Below, piece by piece: positions 50,712-60,054 of a stretch of 64,000 nt of DNA. The position numbers and the translations under genes were made by a program. Numbering within the stretch: position 1 is the first letter of the stretch; each line of letters begins with the position of its first letter. Source of the stretch: Martinezella tropici (lineage in GTDB: Bacteria > Pseudomonadota > Alphaproteobacteria > Rhizobiales > Rhizobiaceae); NCBI RefSeq assembly GCF_008370325.1, contig NZ_VNIP01000004.1, positions 310,001 through 374,000 on the forward strand, read 5' to 3'. Below the pieces are notes generated by a model that worked only from the letters and a program-made list of their open reading frames with translations, had not been told where the DNA came from and did no database searches.

Positions 50712-52040
50712 TTAAAAGCCTCCCTTGCCCGGATACCAGTTGGTGCCGGCAAGCGGAATCTGCGCCATGGCGGCAGCTTCCATCGTCAGCGCACAAAGGT
50801 CCTCTGGCTCGAGGTTATGCAGGTGATTCTTGCCACAAGCGCGGGCGATCGTCTGCGCCTCCAGCGTCATAACCTTGAGATAATTGGCAAGGCGCCGGCC
50901 GGCTGCAATGGGATCGAGCCGGCTTGCGAGCTCCGGATCCTGGGTCGTGATGCCAGCCGGGTCCTTGCCCTCGTGCCAGTCGTCATAGGCGCCGGCCGTC
51001 GTGCCGAGCTTCTGATACTCTTCTTCCCACTTGGGATCGTTGTCGCCGATCGCAACCAGCGCCGCCGTGCCGATTGCGACCGCATCGGCGCCGAGCGCCA
51101 GGGCCTTGGCGACATCGGCCCCGGAGCGAATGCCGCCAGAGATGATGAGCTGCACCTTGCGATGCATGCCAAGATCCTGCAGCGCCTGGACGGCGGGACG
51201 AATGCAGGCAAGTGTCGGCATGCCGACATTTTCGATGAACACGTCCTGCGTCGCCGCCGTGCCGCCCTGCATGCCGTCAAGCACGACGACGTCGGCGCCA
51301 GCCTTGACCGCCAGAGCGGTGTCGTAATAGGGGCGCGCGCCGCCGACCTTGACATAGATCGGCTTTTCCCAATCGGTAATCTCGCGCAACTCCATGATCT
51401 TGATTTCGAGATCGTCCGGGCCGGTCCAGTCCGGGTGACGGCATGCCGAGCGCTGGTCGATACCCTTCGGCAGGTTACGCATGTTGGCGACGCGGTCGGA
51501 GATCTTCTGGCCGAGCAGCATACCGCCGCCGCCGGGTTTGGCCCCCTGCCCGACCACAACTTCGATCGCATCGGCGCGGCGCAGGTCTTTCGGGTTCATG
51601 CCATAGCGCGAGGGAAGATACTGATAGACCAGTGTCTGCGAATGGCCGCGTTCCTCGTCTGTCATACCGCCGTCGCCTGTCGTGGTCGAGGTGCCCGCGA
51701 GCGTCGCGCCACGCCCGAGCGCTTCCTTGGCGTTGCCTGAAAGCGCACCGAAGCTCATGCCGGCGATGGTGATCGGCGTCTTGAGCGTGATCGGCTTCTT
51801 GGCGAAGCGGCTGCCGAGGACGACGGTCGTATCGCACTTCTCGCGATAACCTTCGAGCGGGTAGCGGGAGATCGACGCGCCGAGAAACAGCAGGTCGTCG
51901 AAATGCGGCACCTTGCGTTTCGTGCCAGCGCCGCGAATGTCGTAAATGCCGGTCGCCGCCGCACGGCGAATTTCCGCCAGCGTGTGATCGTCGAAGGTGG
52001 CGGACTTGCGCGGCGGCGTGTGCGGATTGTGGTAGCTCAT
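50712..52040 (-). CDS. mgsC: N-methylglutamate synthase subunit C (glutamate synthase FMN-domain-like)
   Basis: 442 residues, homologous to the FMN-binding barrel of glutamate synthase: PITIAGMSFGALSGNAKEALGRGA near residue 90, GQGAKPGGGGMLLGQKI near residue 165, and GGARPYYDTALAVKAGADVVVLDGMQGGTAATQ near residue 233. The later part (CGKNHLHNLEPEDLCAL) has a cysteine but not the full Fe-S cluster motif. Together with MgsA and MgsB it forms N-methylglutamate from gamma-glutamylmethylamide or methylamine. Confidence 0.9.
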   Translation of the reverse strand: MSYHNPHTPPRKSATFDDHTLAEIRRAAATGIYDIRGAGTKRKVPHFDDLLFLGASISRYPLEGYREKCDTTVVLGSRFAKKPITLKTPITIAGMSFGALSGNAKEALGRGATLAGTSTTTGDGGMTDEERGHSQTLVYQYLPSRYGMNPKDLRRADAIEVVVGQGAKPGGGGMLLGQKISDRVANMRNLPKGIDQRSACRHPDWTGPDDLEIKIMELREITDWEKPIYVKVGGARPYYDTALAVKAGADVVVLDGMQGGTAATQDVFIENVGMPTLACIRPAVQALQDLGMHRKVQLIISGGIRSGADVAKALALGADAVAIGTAALVAIGDNDPKWEEEYQKLGTTAGAYDDWHEGKDPAGITTQDPELASRLDPIAAGRRLANYLKVMTLEAQTIARACGKNHLHNLEPEDLCALTMEAAAMAQIPLAGTNWYPGKGGF

Positions 52041-52055
52041 GAGGTCCCCTTCGCC

Positions 52056-52742
52056 TTAGTACGCGTCGGCATTGTCGATGTTGAAATTATAGAGCTTGCG
52101 CGCCGATCCATAGCGCTTGAACTCTTCCGGCCTGACGCCGCGCACGCCGGCCTTCTCGAGAAGCTCGGCAAGCTTCTCCAGATGCTCCGGGCGCATCTCT
52201 TTTTCGATGCAGTCGGAACCAAGGCTTTTCACCGAGCCACGGACGAAAAGCTTGGCCTCATAAAGGCTGTCGCCCAGCGCATCGCCGGCGTCACCAAGCA
52301 CGACCAGATGGCCGGACTGCCCCATGAAGGCGGACATATGGCCGATATTGCCGTAGACGACGATGTCGATGCCCTTCATTGAGATGCCGCAGCGCGAGGC
52401 GGCATTGCCCTTGATGACGAGCAGGCCACCCTGTCCGGTCGCCCCGGCATATTGGCTGGCATCACCCTCGATCACGACACTGCCGGACATCATGTTTTCC
52501 GCAACGCCCGGGCCGGCCGAGCCGTGCACGGTGACGTTACCGCCATCGTTCATGCCTGCGCAGTAATAGCCGACGGAACCCTTGATATCGACGGTGACCG
52601 GTGCGTCGATACCGGCGGCGACGGCATGATGGCCGCGAGGGTTGACGACTTCGAAAGCTAGATCGTTGGCGCCTGGGGGAAGGCCATGAAGAGCGCTGTT
52701 GAGTTCGCGCAGCGGCGTGACGGATAGGTCGAAAACTGGCAT
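52056..52742 (-). CDS. mgsB: N-methylglutamate synthase subunit B (GXGXG/GltB C-terminal-like)
   Basis: 228 residues from the ATG at 52742. A right-handed beta-helix of glutamate synthase GXGXG type: repeats such as VTVHGSAGPGVAENMMSGSVVIEGDASQY and GGLLVIKGNAASRCG, then FMGQSGHLVVLGDAGDALGDSLY. It has no catalytic centre and serves as a structural spacer between the amidotransferase and the FMN subunit. Sits 15 bases before mgsC. Confidence 0.9.
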   Translation of the reverse strand: MPVFDLSVTPLRELNSALHGLPPGANDLAFEVVNPRGHHAVAAGIDAPVTVDIKGSVGYYCAGMNDGGNVTVHGSAGPGVAENMMSGSVVIEGDASQYAGATGQGGLLVIKGNAASRCGISMKGIDIVVYGNIGHMSAFMGQSGHLVVLGDAGDALGDSLYEAKLFVRGSVKSLGSDCIEKEMRPEHLEKLAELLEKAGVRGVRPEEFKRYGSARKLYNFNIDNADAY

Positions 52743-52773
52743 GTAAGATCTCTCTCGATTGCGGCGCTTCTGA

Positions 52774-53682
52774 TCAGGCAGCCTTTTCGTGATCCCAGAA
52801 ATAGACGGTCGCCGGTTCCGGCTCCCAGATGCGCGCATCCTCGATGCCCGGGAGATTGACGAGCGCACGATATTCGGAGCCGAAGGCGACATACTGGTCG
52901 GTCTCGGCCATGACCGCCGGCTTGCAGGCGATGGGGTCGCGAACGACGCCAAAGCCGGACTTGGTGCCGACGACGAAGGTGAAGAAGCCGTCGAGATCAT
53001 CGACCGCGCTTTCGAGCGCCGCCCCGAGATCCTTGCCTTTCGCCATCTCGGCCGTGAGGTAGGCAGCGGCCACCTCTGTGTCGTTTTCCGTCTCGAAGGT
53101 CATGCCCTCGCGCTTGAGCTCGCGGCGCAGGTTATTGTGGTTCGATAGCGAGCCGTTGTGAACCAGGCACTGGTCCGAGCCGGTGGAAAAGGGATGGGCG
53201 CCGAGCGTGGTCACGGCCGATTCCGTCGCCATGCGGGTATGGCCGATGCCGTGTGTGCCGGACATGCCGGTCACCCCAAAGCGCGAGACCACATCCTTCG
53301 GCAGGCCGACTTCCTTGTAGATCTCGACGGTATCGCCGCTGCTCATGACACGGATATTCGGACGCGATGCCGTCAGGGCCGCCCTGCCCTCTTCGAGCTT
53401 GTCCTTGGCAAGGGTAATGACCGCATGCGTGCTCTTGACCACCACCGTCACAGGAACGTCGAGCGCCCGCCGGAGTTCATATTCCAGCCCGTCGAAATCC
53501 TTGGCCGGATCGGCCGACTGAACGGTGATCTTCGCCGTATTGCCACTATCGTTGCCGTAGATCGCAATGCCCGCGCTATCAGGTCCGCGATCGGTCATCG
53601 TGATCAGCATGGAAGACAAAAGCGCGCCGAGTTTCGGCTCGAGCGCCTTATCCTTCAAGAAAAGACCGACAATTCCGCACAT
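52774..53682 (-). CDS. mgsA: N-methylglutamate synthase subunit A (class II glutamine amidotransferase)
   Basis: 302 residues. The ATG at 53682, 7 bases after GGAGG, leaves Cys2 as the mature N-terminal nucleophile (MCGIVGLFL), the hallmark of Ntn-type amidotransferases; a TTG two codons upstream is rejected for this reason. Further motifs: MTDRGPDSAGIAIYG near residue 30, GHTRMATES near residue 145, and LVHNGSLSNHNNLRREL near residue 175. First gene of the mgsABC-gmaS-purU-folD unit. Confidence 0.92.
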   Translation of the reverse strand: MCGIVGLFLKDKALEPKLGALLSSMLITMTDRGPDSAGIAIYGNDSGNTAKITVQSADPAKDFDGLEYELRRALDVPVTVVVKSTHAVITLAKDKLEEGRAALTASRPNIRVMSSGDTVEIYKEVGLPKDVVSRFGVTGMSGTHGIGHTRMATESAVTTLGAHPFSTGSDQCLVHNGSLSNHNNLRRELKREGMTFETENDTEVAAAYLTAEMAKGKDLGAALESAVDDLDGFFTFVVGTKSGFGVVRDPIACKPAVMAETDQYVAFGSEYRALVNLPGIEDARIWEPEPATVYFWDHEKAA

Positions 53683-53746
53683 GCCCAAACCCTCCGTTTT
53701 CGCATCTGCAAAAATGGCTATCAGGTCCGATACGATTTTTCAACTC

Positions 53747-53767
53747 AAAAGAATATTTTTTTCTTTT
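53747..53767. promoter_or_regulatory. candidate operator upstream of mgsA
   Basis: AAAAGAA-N7-TTCTTTT is a perfect 7-base inverted repeat in the 93-bp gap between the XRE-cupin gene and mgsA. Its TATTTTT centre resembles boxes before tdm and dmmD. It may be the binding site of the adjacent XRE-cupin regulator. Confidence 0.45.
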
Positions 53768-53775
53768 AAGGCAAG

Positions 53776-54459
53776 TCAGTCGGTCTTGCCGCGTTGTGGG
53801 TAACTGATGATCGACAGGTATTTCGCCGGCAGTTTCACCAGCACTTCCGGCCCATGCGGCGCGTCGGCATCGAAGAAGAGGCTGTCGCCCGGCTGCATCG
53901 GATAGAGCTGATCGCCGTGACGATACATCACCTCGCCTTCCAGCATATAAAGGAACTCCATGCCTTCGTGCTGGAACGTGGGGAAGACATCGGAATCCGC
54001 CGTCAGCGTGATGAGATAGGGCTCGACGATGACACCGCTCGAATTGTTGTCGATATGGCCGAGGAGATTATATTGATGGCCGGCGCGCGTACCGCGGCGC
54101 TCGAGCTCCACCCCCTGGCCAGCCTTGACGAAGACGGCGTTGCGCGGCTCTTCGTACCGGCGGAAGAAGGCGGTCAGCGGCACACCGAGGGCACGCGACA
54201 GCGATTGCAGCGTCGTCAGCGACGGCGAGATATTGCCGTTCTCGATCTTCGACAGCATTCCGAGCGAGATGCCGGTCGCGGCGGCAAGATCCGTCACGGT
54301 TATGCCGAGCTTCTTGCGATAGGCGCGGACCTCGTGGCCGATCGCCATTTCGAGATTGTTTTCCTTCGGTTCGCGAACCGCATGCGGATCCTGCAAAAAA
54401 GCCGACCGCCCAGCATGGGATTGGTCGTCGGCCGATATTTTATCTGCCTTGGTTTTCAT
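53776..54459 (-). CDS. XRE-cupin transcriptional regulator
   Basis: 227 residues. Helix-turn-helix GITVTDLAAATGISLGMLSKIENGNISPSLTTLQSLSRAL at residues 52-91. C-terminal cupin domain (FPTFQHEGMEFLYMLEGEVMYRHGDQLYPMQPGDSLFFDA) from about residue 160. A Lys/Asp-rich 37-residue leader precedes the HTH. This architecture is typical of regulators of amine, polyamine and glycine-betaine catabolism. It lies immediately upstream of mgsA in the same direction and is the best candidate controller of the amine genes. Confidence 0.9.
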   Translation of the reverse strand: MKTKADKISADDQSHAGRSAFLQDPHAVREPKENNLEMAIGHEVRAYRKKLGITVTDLAAATGISLGMLSKIENGNISPSLTTLQSLSRALGVPLTAFFRRYEEPRNAVFVKAGQGVELERRGTRAGHQYNLLGHIDNNSSGVIVEPYLITLTADSDVFPTFQHEGMEFLYMLEGEVMYRHGDQLYPMQPGDSLFFDADAPHGPEVLVKLPAKYLSIISYPQRGKTD

Positions 54460-54537
54460 TCGATATCCTTTTTGCCGGCAGGGCTTGCTGGGAAGGACTC
54501 TATCCTCTCAGTGAAATTTCCTCAACTGCCACGAAAA

Positions 54538-55497
54538 TCAGGCGCGACGAGTTTCGCCGGGTGCTATCCCATAAAGAGAGCGGTAGGCCCGGGAGAAATG
54601 CGCGCCGCTGGAAAAGCCTGTGGCGATGGCGATTTCGGAAATCGAAAGCGGGCTCTGCTCCAGGAGCCGCCGGGCATGCTGCAGCCTTATTCGCCGATAT
54701 TGCTCGAGGAATGTCGAGCCGAGATGCGCGGCAAACAGCCGGTCGAGATGGCGCGGCGTGACGCCGGCAATCCGCGCCATGGCCGTGCGGTCGAGCGGCA
54801 TCTCGATCGTCTCCCCCATTTTTTCGAGCACGCTCAGCAGGCCCGGGTGGTGAACGCCATAGCGTTCGGCAAGCGAACCGCGCTGCGGCGCCGTCGGTTC
54901 ACCGACTTCGGTGTGCAGGTACCAGTCGCTGACGCGCCGTGCAAAATCGGCGCCCATGCGCTCGGATATCAGGACATGCATCATGTCGAGCGGCGCAATG
55001 CCGCCGCCGCAGGTGATGCGATTGCCGTCGATCACGAAACGCGCCTGACGCGGCGAAAGCGCTGGAAAGGCTTCCAGCAAGGCCGGCGCATGCTCCCAGT
55101 GAATGGTGAAATCGCGCTCGGCCAGAAGCCCGGCGGCGGCAAGCAGATAGGGGCCGCCTGAGATGCCGCCGATCCGGACGCCCTCGCGCGCCAGCTGGCG
55201 AAGGCAGGCGAAAACCGCTGGATAGTGCCAATCGCGCGGCGATCCGCCGGCGCAGATAAAGACCGTGCCGAGCCCGGATCCGCGACCCGGAAGAGGCTCG
55301 GCCGGCACTCGCACGCCGCCCGAAGATTCGGCCGAAATGCCATCCGGGGAAAAGATCGACAGTCGATAGATTTCGCGCCCGGCCAGGAGGTTGGCGGCGC
55401 GCAACGGCTCGCTCGCGGACGCAAACGACATCAGCGCGAATCCCGGGATCAGGATGAAGCCAATGGACTGGCTATTTCTTGCGTCGATCGAAGCCAT
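54538..55497 (-). CDS. GlxA/GbdR-type AraC-family regulator (DJ-1/PfpI domain plus AraC HTH)
   Basis: 319 residues. N-terminal DJ-1/PfpI-like domain (SIGFILIPGFALMSFASASEPLRAAN, later GGISGGPYLLAAAGLLAERDF) where the elbow reads ISGGPYLL without the cysteine nucleophile, so it acts as a sensor. The C-terminal AraC helix-turn-helix pair is at about 220-315 (MARIAGVTPRHLDRLFAAHLGSTFLEQYRRIRLQHARRLLEQ). The family includes GbdR, activator of betaine and sarcosine catabolism. Divergent from mgdA by 88 bases, so it probably activates mgdABCD. Confidence 0.9.
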   Translation of the reverse strand: MASIDARNSQSIGFILIPGFALMSFASASEPLRAANLLAGREIYRLSIFSPDGISAESSGGVRVPAEPLPGRGSGLGTVFICAGGSPRDWHYPAVFACLRQLAREGVRIGGISGGPYLLAAAGLLAERDFTIHWEHAPALLEAFPALSPRQARFVIDGNRITCGGGIAPLDMMHVLISERMGADFARRVSDWYLHTEVGEPTAPQRGSLAERYGVHHPGLLSVLEKMGETIEMPLDRTAMARIAGVTPRHLDRLFAAHLGSTFLEQYRRIRLQHARRLLEQSPLSISEIAIATGFSSGAHFSRAYRSLYGIAPGETRRA

Positions 55498-55585
55498 GTC
55501 CCTTTTCTATCGAAATAGGTCCTAATTGGGCAAGTCAGTATTTTCCACTCTGTCATCATGAATGGAATTCCAAGCGGATCGAACC

Positions 55586-56836
55586 ATGCGCTATTCGGCT
55601 CTCTCAGTTTTCCTCAACGGCCTTCGCGGCAATACCGGCTGGGCGCCCGCCTGGCGCCAGCCGCAACCGAAACCACACTATGACGTCATCATCGTCGGTG
55701 GTGGCGGCCACGGGCTGGCGACAGCCTATTATCTCGCCAAGACCTTCGGCATCACCAATGTTGCCGTTCTGGAAAAGAGCTACCTCGGCTCCGGCAATAT
55801 CGGCCGCAACACCACCATCATCCGCTCGAACTATCTGCTGCCCGGCAACAATCCCTTCTACGAGCTGTCGATGAAGCTTTGGGAAGGGCTGGAGCAGGAC
55901 TTCAACTTCAACGCCATGGTCTCGCAGCGCGGCGTGCTCAATCTCTTCCATTCGGATGCGCAGCGCGACGCCTATACGCGGCGCGGCAACGCCATGCGCC
56001 TGCACGGCGTCGATGCCGAATTGCTCGATCGTGAGGCCGTTCGCAAGAAGCTGCCCTTCCTGGATTTTGAAAACGCCCGCTTCCCGATCATGGGCGGGCT
56101 ATTGCAGCAGCGCGGCGGCACGGTTCGCCACGATGCCGTTGCCTGGGGCTATGCCCGCGGTGCCGACAGCCGCGGCGTCGACATCATCACCGGCTGTGAA
56201 GTGACCGGTATTCGTTCCGAGAATGGCCGAGTCTTAGGCGTCGAGACCACGAAGGGCTTCATCGGCTGTGGCAAGCTGGCGCTGGCGGTGGCCGGCAATT
56301 CCACCGTCGTCGCCGACATGGCGGGCCTGCGCCTGCCGATCGAAAGCCATGTGCTGCAGGCTTTCGTCTCCGAGGGCCTGAAGCCGTTCATCGATTGCGT
56401 CGTCACTTTCGGCGCCGGGCATTTCTACGTCTCGCAGTCTGACAAAGGCGGCCTCGTCTTTGGCGGTGATATCGACGGCTACAATTCCTATGCCCAGCGC
56501 GGCAATCTCGCGACCGTCGAGCATGTCGCGGAAGCGGGCGTGGCGATGATCCCGGCGCTGACGCGGGTGCGCTACCTGCGCAGCTGGGGCGGCGTCATGG
56601 ACATGAGCATGGACGGCTCTCCGATCATCGACCGAACCCATATCGACAATCTCTATCTGAACGCCGGCTGGTGCTATGGCGGCTTCAAGGCGACGCCGGC
56701 ATCGGGCTATTGCTACGCGCATCTCATCGCCCGCAACGAGCCGCATGAGACGGCCCGGCAGCTGCGCCTCGATCGATTCCGGCGCGGCTATCAGATCGAT
56801 GAAAAGGGCGCTGGCGCCCAACCGAACCTGCATTGA
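55586..56836 (+). CDS. mgdA: N-methylglutamate dehydrogenase subunit A (SoxB-like)
   Basis: 416 residues from the ATG at 55586; MRYSALSVFLNGLRGNTGWAPAW is the standard opening. FAD fold YDVIIVGGGGHGLATAYYLA is at residues 32-51. TVRHDAVAWGYARGA near residue 175 corresponds to the flavin-attachment region of heterotetrameric sarcosine oxidase beta subunits. It oxidises the N-methyl group of N-methylglutamate, giving glutamate and a methylene-THF unit together with MgdC. By sequence alone it could be sarcosine oxidase; the flanking mgs and gmaS genes decide for N-methylglutamate dehydrogenase. Confidence 0.85.
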   Translation: MRYSALSVFLNGLRGNTGWAPAWRQPQPKPHYDVIIVGGGGHGLATAYYLAKTFGITNVAVLEKSYLGSGNIGRNTTIIRSNYLLPGNNPFYELSMKLWEGLEQDFNFNAMVSQRGVLNLFHSDAQRDAYTRRGNAMRLHGVDAELLDREAVRKKLPFLDFENARFPIMGGLLQQRGGTVRHDAVAWGYARGADSRGVDIITGCEVTGIRSENGRVLGVETTKGFIGCGKLALAVAGNSTVVADMAGLRLPIESHVLQAFVSEGLKPFIDCVVTFGAGHFYVSQSDKGGLVFGGDIDGYNSYAQRGNLATVEHVAEAGVAMIPALTRVRYLRSWGGVMDMSMDGSPIIDRTHIDNLYLNAGWCYGGFKATPASGYCYAHLIARNEPHETARQLRLDRFRRGYQIDEKGAGAQPNLH

Positions 56837-56848
56837 GGACATGACGAC

Positions 56849-57127
56849 ATGGCAAGCCTGATTTCCTGCCCTCACTGCGGCACCCGGCCCAAGGAAGAAT
56901 TCACCATCAAGGGCGATGCGAGCCTCAGCCGCCCCGCCCCGGATGCCGGCGCGGAAGACTGGTTCGACTACGTCTACCTGCGCGACAACCCAAAAGGGCT
57001 GCACAAGGAATATTGGCACCATTCCTCCGGCTGCCGCCGCTGGCTGATCGTCGAACGTGACACCGTCACCCACAAGGTCCATGGCGTCAGCGACGCAGCT
57101 CTTGTCAAACTTGGAGGTGGCGCATGA
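56849..57127 (+). CDS. mgdB: N-methylglutamate dehydrogenase subunit B (SoxD-like zinc protein)
   Basis: 92 residues, the normal size for the delta subunit. Zinc ligands are evident: CPHCG at residues 6-10 and HHSSGCRRW near residue 58. It stabilises the heterotetramer and has no catalytic site. It sits 12 bases after mgdA and overlaps mgdC by 4 bases. Confidence 0.9.
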   Translation: MASLISCPHCGTRPKEEFTIKGDASLSRPAPDAGAEDWFDYVYLRDNPKGLHKEYWHHSSGCRRWLIVERDTVTHKVHGVSDAALVKLGGGA

Positions 57128-60054
57128 GTAGCTATCGCCTCTCCTCCGGCGGCCTGATCGACCGCTCCAAAACCGTTGCCTTTCGTTTTGACGGCCGGGA
57201 TTTGAGCGGTTATCCCGGCGACACACTTGCTTCCGCTCTGCTCGCCAACGGTATCCAGCTTGTCGGCCGCAGCTTCAAATATCACAGGCCGCGCGGCATC
57301 CTGACAGCGGGTGCTGCCGAGCCCAATGCACTTGTCACGACCGGCACAGGTGGGCGAACGGAGGCCAACACCCGTGCCACCATGATCGAGCTCCATGATG
57401 GGCTGATCGCCCGCAGCCAGAACCGCTGGCCCTCACTCGGCTTCGATGTCGGTGCCGTCAACGGGCTGCTCTCGCCCTTCTTGAGCGCCGGCTTCTACTA
57501 CAAGACCTTCATGTGGCCTGCCGCCTTCTGGGAGAAGGTCTACGAACCACTGATCCGCAATGCGGCCGGTCTCGGCAAGGCCTCCTATGAAGCCGATCCC
57601 GATTCCTACGAGAAATGCTGGGCGCATTGCGATCTGCTCGTGATTGGCGCCGGACCCGCAGGCCTTGCCGCGGCGCTGACGGCGGGGCGCGCCGGAGCGC
57701 GCGTTCTCCTCGCCGATGAAGGCTTTGCTCTCGGCGGCAGTTTACTCGAAGAGCGCAGTTCGTCGCTCAAGGGCATGTTGGACGAGCTCGACAGCCTGCC
57801 GAACGTGCAATGCCTGCCGCGCACGACCGTTATCGGCTGGTATGACGATAACGTCTTCGGCGCGGTCGAACGCGTCCAGAAGCATGTGGCAGCGCCCGAT
57901 CCGCGCCAGCCGATCGAACGCCTCTGGCGCATCATCGCCAAGCAGGCGATCCTTGCGACCGGCGCCGAGGAGCGGCCGCTCGTATTCGGCGGCAACGATA
58001 TTCCAGGCGTGATGATATCAGGCGCCATGCGCAGCTACCTGAACCGCCAGGCTGTTGCTCCCGGCAAGCGCACCGTGGTCTTCACGACCAACGATTCCGG
58101 CTACCGGACCGCCGCTGACCTCGAGGTCGCAGGTGTCGAAGTGGCTGCCATCGTCGATACGCGCGCCGATGGCAGCCACTGGAACGGCAAGGCGCGGGTG
58201 CTGACCGGTGCATGCATTGTCGATGCGCTTGGTGGAAAGCAGCTGCGTCGGGTCAGCATTGCGAGCGGGTCGGGCACACAGCATATCGAGGCCGATGCGC
58301 TCGCCATGTCCGGCGGCTGGAGCCCGATCATTCACCTTGCCTGCCATCGCGGCGCCAAGCCCGTCTGGTCGGAAAAGCATGCGGCCTTCCTCGCGCCGGA
58401 AAGACAGGATGGCTTGCTGATTGCCGGCTCGGCGGCCGGCCTTGCCTCTACGGATAGCTGCCTTGGCGACGGAGCGATCAAAGCTGCTGAGGCGCTGGAG
58501 GCAATCGGTTTTGGCAAGATTGCCCCGGCCTTTGCGTCAACGGAGGAAGCACTGCCCGCTGCCAAGTCACTCTGGTTCGTCAAAGGCGGCAAGGGCAAGG
58601 CCTTCGTCGACTATCAGAACGACGTGCACCTCAAGGATCTCGGCCTTGCCGTTCGTGAGGGCTACGGCGATGTCGAGCTTGCCAAGCGCTACACGACCAA
58701 CGGCATGGCGACCGATCAGGGTAAGCTCTCCAATATCAACGCCATCGGCATCCTCGCCGAGGCCCGTGGCGTCTCGCCGGCCGAAGTCGGCACCACAACG
58801 TTCCGGCCCTTCTATACGCCGGTCTCTTTCGGGGCGCTGACGGGCGCCTCGCGCGGCAAGCACTTCCAACCCGCGCGCAAATCCCCTTTACACCAGTGGG
58901 CGAAGAAGAATGGCGCGATCTTCGTGGAGACGGGCCTCTGGTATCGGTCGTCCTGGTTTCCGCGCGACGGTGAAAAGACCTGGCGCGAAAGTGTGGATCG
59001 CGAAGTGCTGAACATTCGCAAGAATGCCGGCATCTGCGATGTCTCGACACTCGGCAAGATCGAAATCTTCGGCAAGGATGCCGCAACCTTCCTCGACCGC
59101 ATCTATTGCAACGGCTTCGCCAAGCTGCCAGTCGGCAAAGCGCGCTACGGCATCATGCTGCGCGAGGACGGCATGATCTATGACGATGGCACCACAAGCC
59201 GCCTGAGCGACGAGCACTTCTTCATGACCACGACGACGGCGCTTGCAGCCGGCGTGCTGATGCATCTGGAATTCTGTGCCCAGACGCTGTGGCCCGAGCT
59301 CGAGGTCTATTTTGCCTCCTCGACCGACCAATGGGCGCAGATGGCGGTGGCAGGCCCAAAATCGCGCGCAATCCTCTCCGAGATCGTCGACGAGGACATC
59401 TCCGATGCCGCCTTTCCGTTCATGAGCGCGCGCACGGTTTCGCTATTCGGCGGCAAGCTTGAGGGCCGGCTTTTCCGCATATCCTTTTCCGGTGAGCTCG
59501 CCTATGAGCTTGGCGTACCCGCGGCGGTTGGCGAGTTCGTCGCCGATGCCATCATGCAGGCGGGTCGGAAACATGAGATCTGCGCTTATGGCGCCGAGGC
59601 GCTTGGTGTCCTGCGCATCGAAAAGGGCCATGTCACCCACGCGGAGATCAACGGCACGGTGACACCGGGCGATCTCGGCTTTGCCCGGATGGTCTCGACG
59701 ACGAAGCCTGATTTCATCGGCAAGGCGATGCTCGCCCGCGATGGGCTTCATGCCGCGGATCGTCCGCGCCTCGTCGGTATCAAGCCGCTGGACGCGGCCG
59801 CAAGTTTCCGCACTGGCGCCCATATCCTGGCGGATGGCGCGACAGCGACGCTCGAAAATGATCAGGGCTACGTCACGTCAAGCGCCTTTTCGCCGAGCCT
59901 CGGCCATACGATCGGGCTAGCCTTGGTCAAGAACGGACCGGAGCGCATCGGCGAAAGGGTCACTGTCTGGAATGGCCTTAGAAACGAATACACGGATGCG
60001 GTGATCTGCAGCCCCGTCTTCATCGACCCTCAGAACGAGAAGCTCCATGCCTGA
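57124..60054 (+). CDS. mgdC: N-methylglutamate dehydrogenase subunit C (SoxA-like, dinucleotide-binding and GcvT domains)
   Basis: 976 residues, full-length alpha subunit. A ferredoxin-like N-terminal domain (FRFDGRDLSGYPGDTLASALLANG, residues 19-42) is followed by a dinucleotide-binding domain (DLLVIGAGPAGLAAALTAGRAG near residue 170) and, from about residue 600, a GcvT-type folate domain (FAKLPVGKARYGIMLREDGMIYDDG, then GRLFRISFSGELAYELG). It moves electrons to the acceptor and captures the methyl carbon as methylene-THF. The same domain order occurs in sarcosine oxidase, so context again decides the name. Confidence 0.88.
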   Translation: MSSYRLSSGGLIDRSKTVAFRFDGRDLSGYPGDTLASALLANGIQLVGRSFKYHRPRGILTAGAAEPNALVTTGTGGRTEANTRATMIELHDGLIARSQNRWPSLGFDVGAVNGLLSPFLSAGFYYKTFMWPAAFWEKVYEPLIRNAAGLGKASYEADPDSYEKCWAHCDLLVIGAGPAGLAAALTAGRAGARVLLADEGFALGGSLLEERSSSLKGMLDELDSLPNVQCLPRTTVIGWYDDNVFGAVERVQKHVAAPDPRQPIERLWRIIAKQAILATGAEERPLVFGGNDIPGVMISGAMRSYLNRQAVAPGKRTVVFTTNDSGYRTAADLEVAGVEVAAIVDTRADGSHWNGKARVLTGACIVDALGGKQLRRVSIASGSGTQHIEADALAMSGGWSPIIHLACHRGAKPVWSEKHAAFLAPERQDGLLIAGSAAGLASTDSCLGDGAIKAAEALEAIGFGKIAPAFASTEEALPAAKSLWFVKGGKGKAFVDYQNDVHLKDLGLAVREGYGDVELAKRYTTNGMATDQGKLSNINAIGILAEARGVSPAEVGTTTFRPFYTPVSFGALTGASRGKHFQPARKSPLHQWAKKNGAIFVETGLWYRSSWFPRDGEKTWRESVDREVLNIRKNAGICDVSTLGKIEIFGKDAATFLDRIYCNGFAKLPVGKARYGIMLREDGMIYDDGTTSRLSDEHFFMTTTTALAAGVLMHLEFCAQTLWPELEVYFASSTDQWAQMAVAGPKSRAILSEIVDEDISDAAFPFMSARTVSLFGGKLEGRLFRISFSGELAYELGVPAAVGEFVADAIMQAGRKHEICAYGAEALGVLRIEKGHVTHAEINGTVTPGDLGFARMVSTTKPDFIGKAMLARDGLHAADRPRLVGIKPLDAAASFRTGAHILADGATATLENDQGYVTSSAFSPSLGHTIGLALVKNGPERIGERVTVWNGLRNEYTDAVICSPVFIDPQNEKLHA

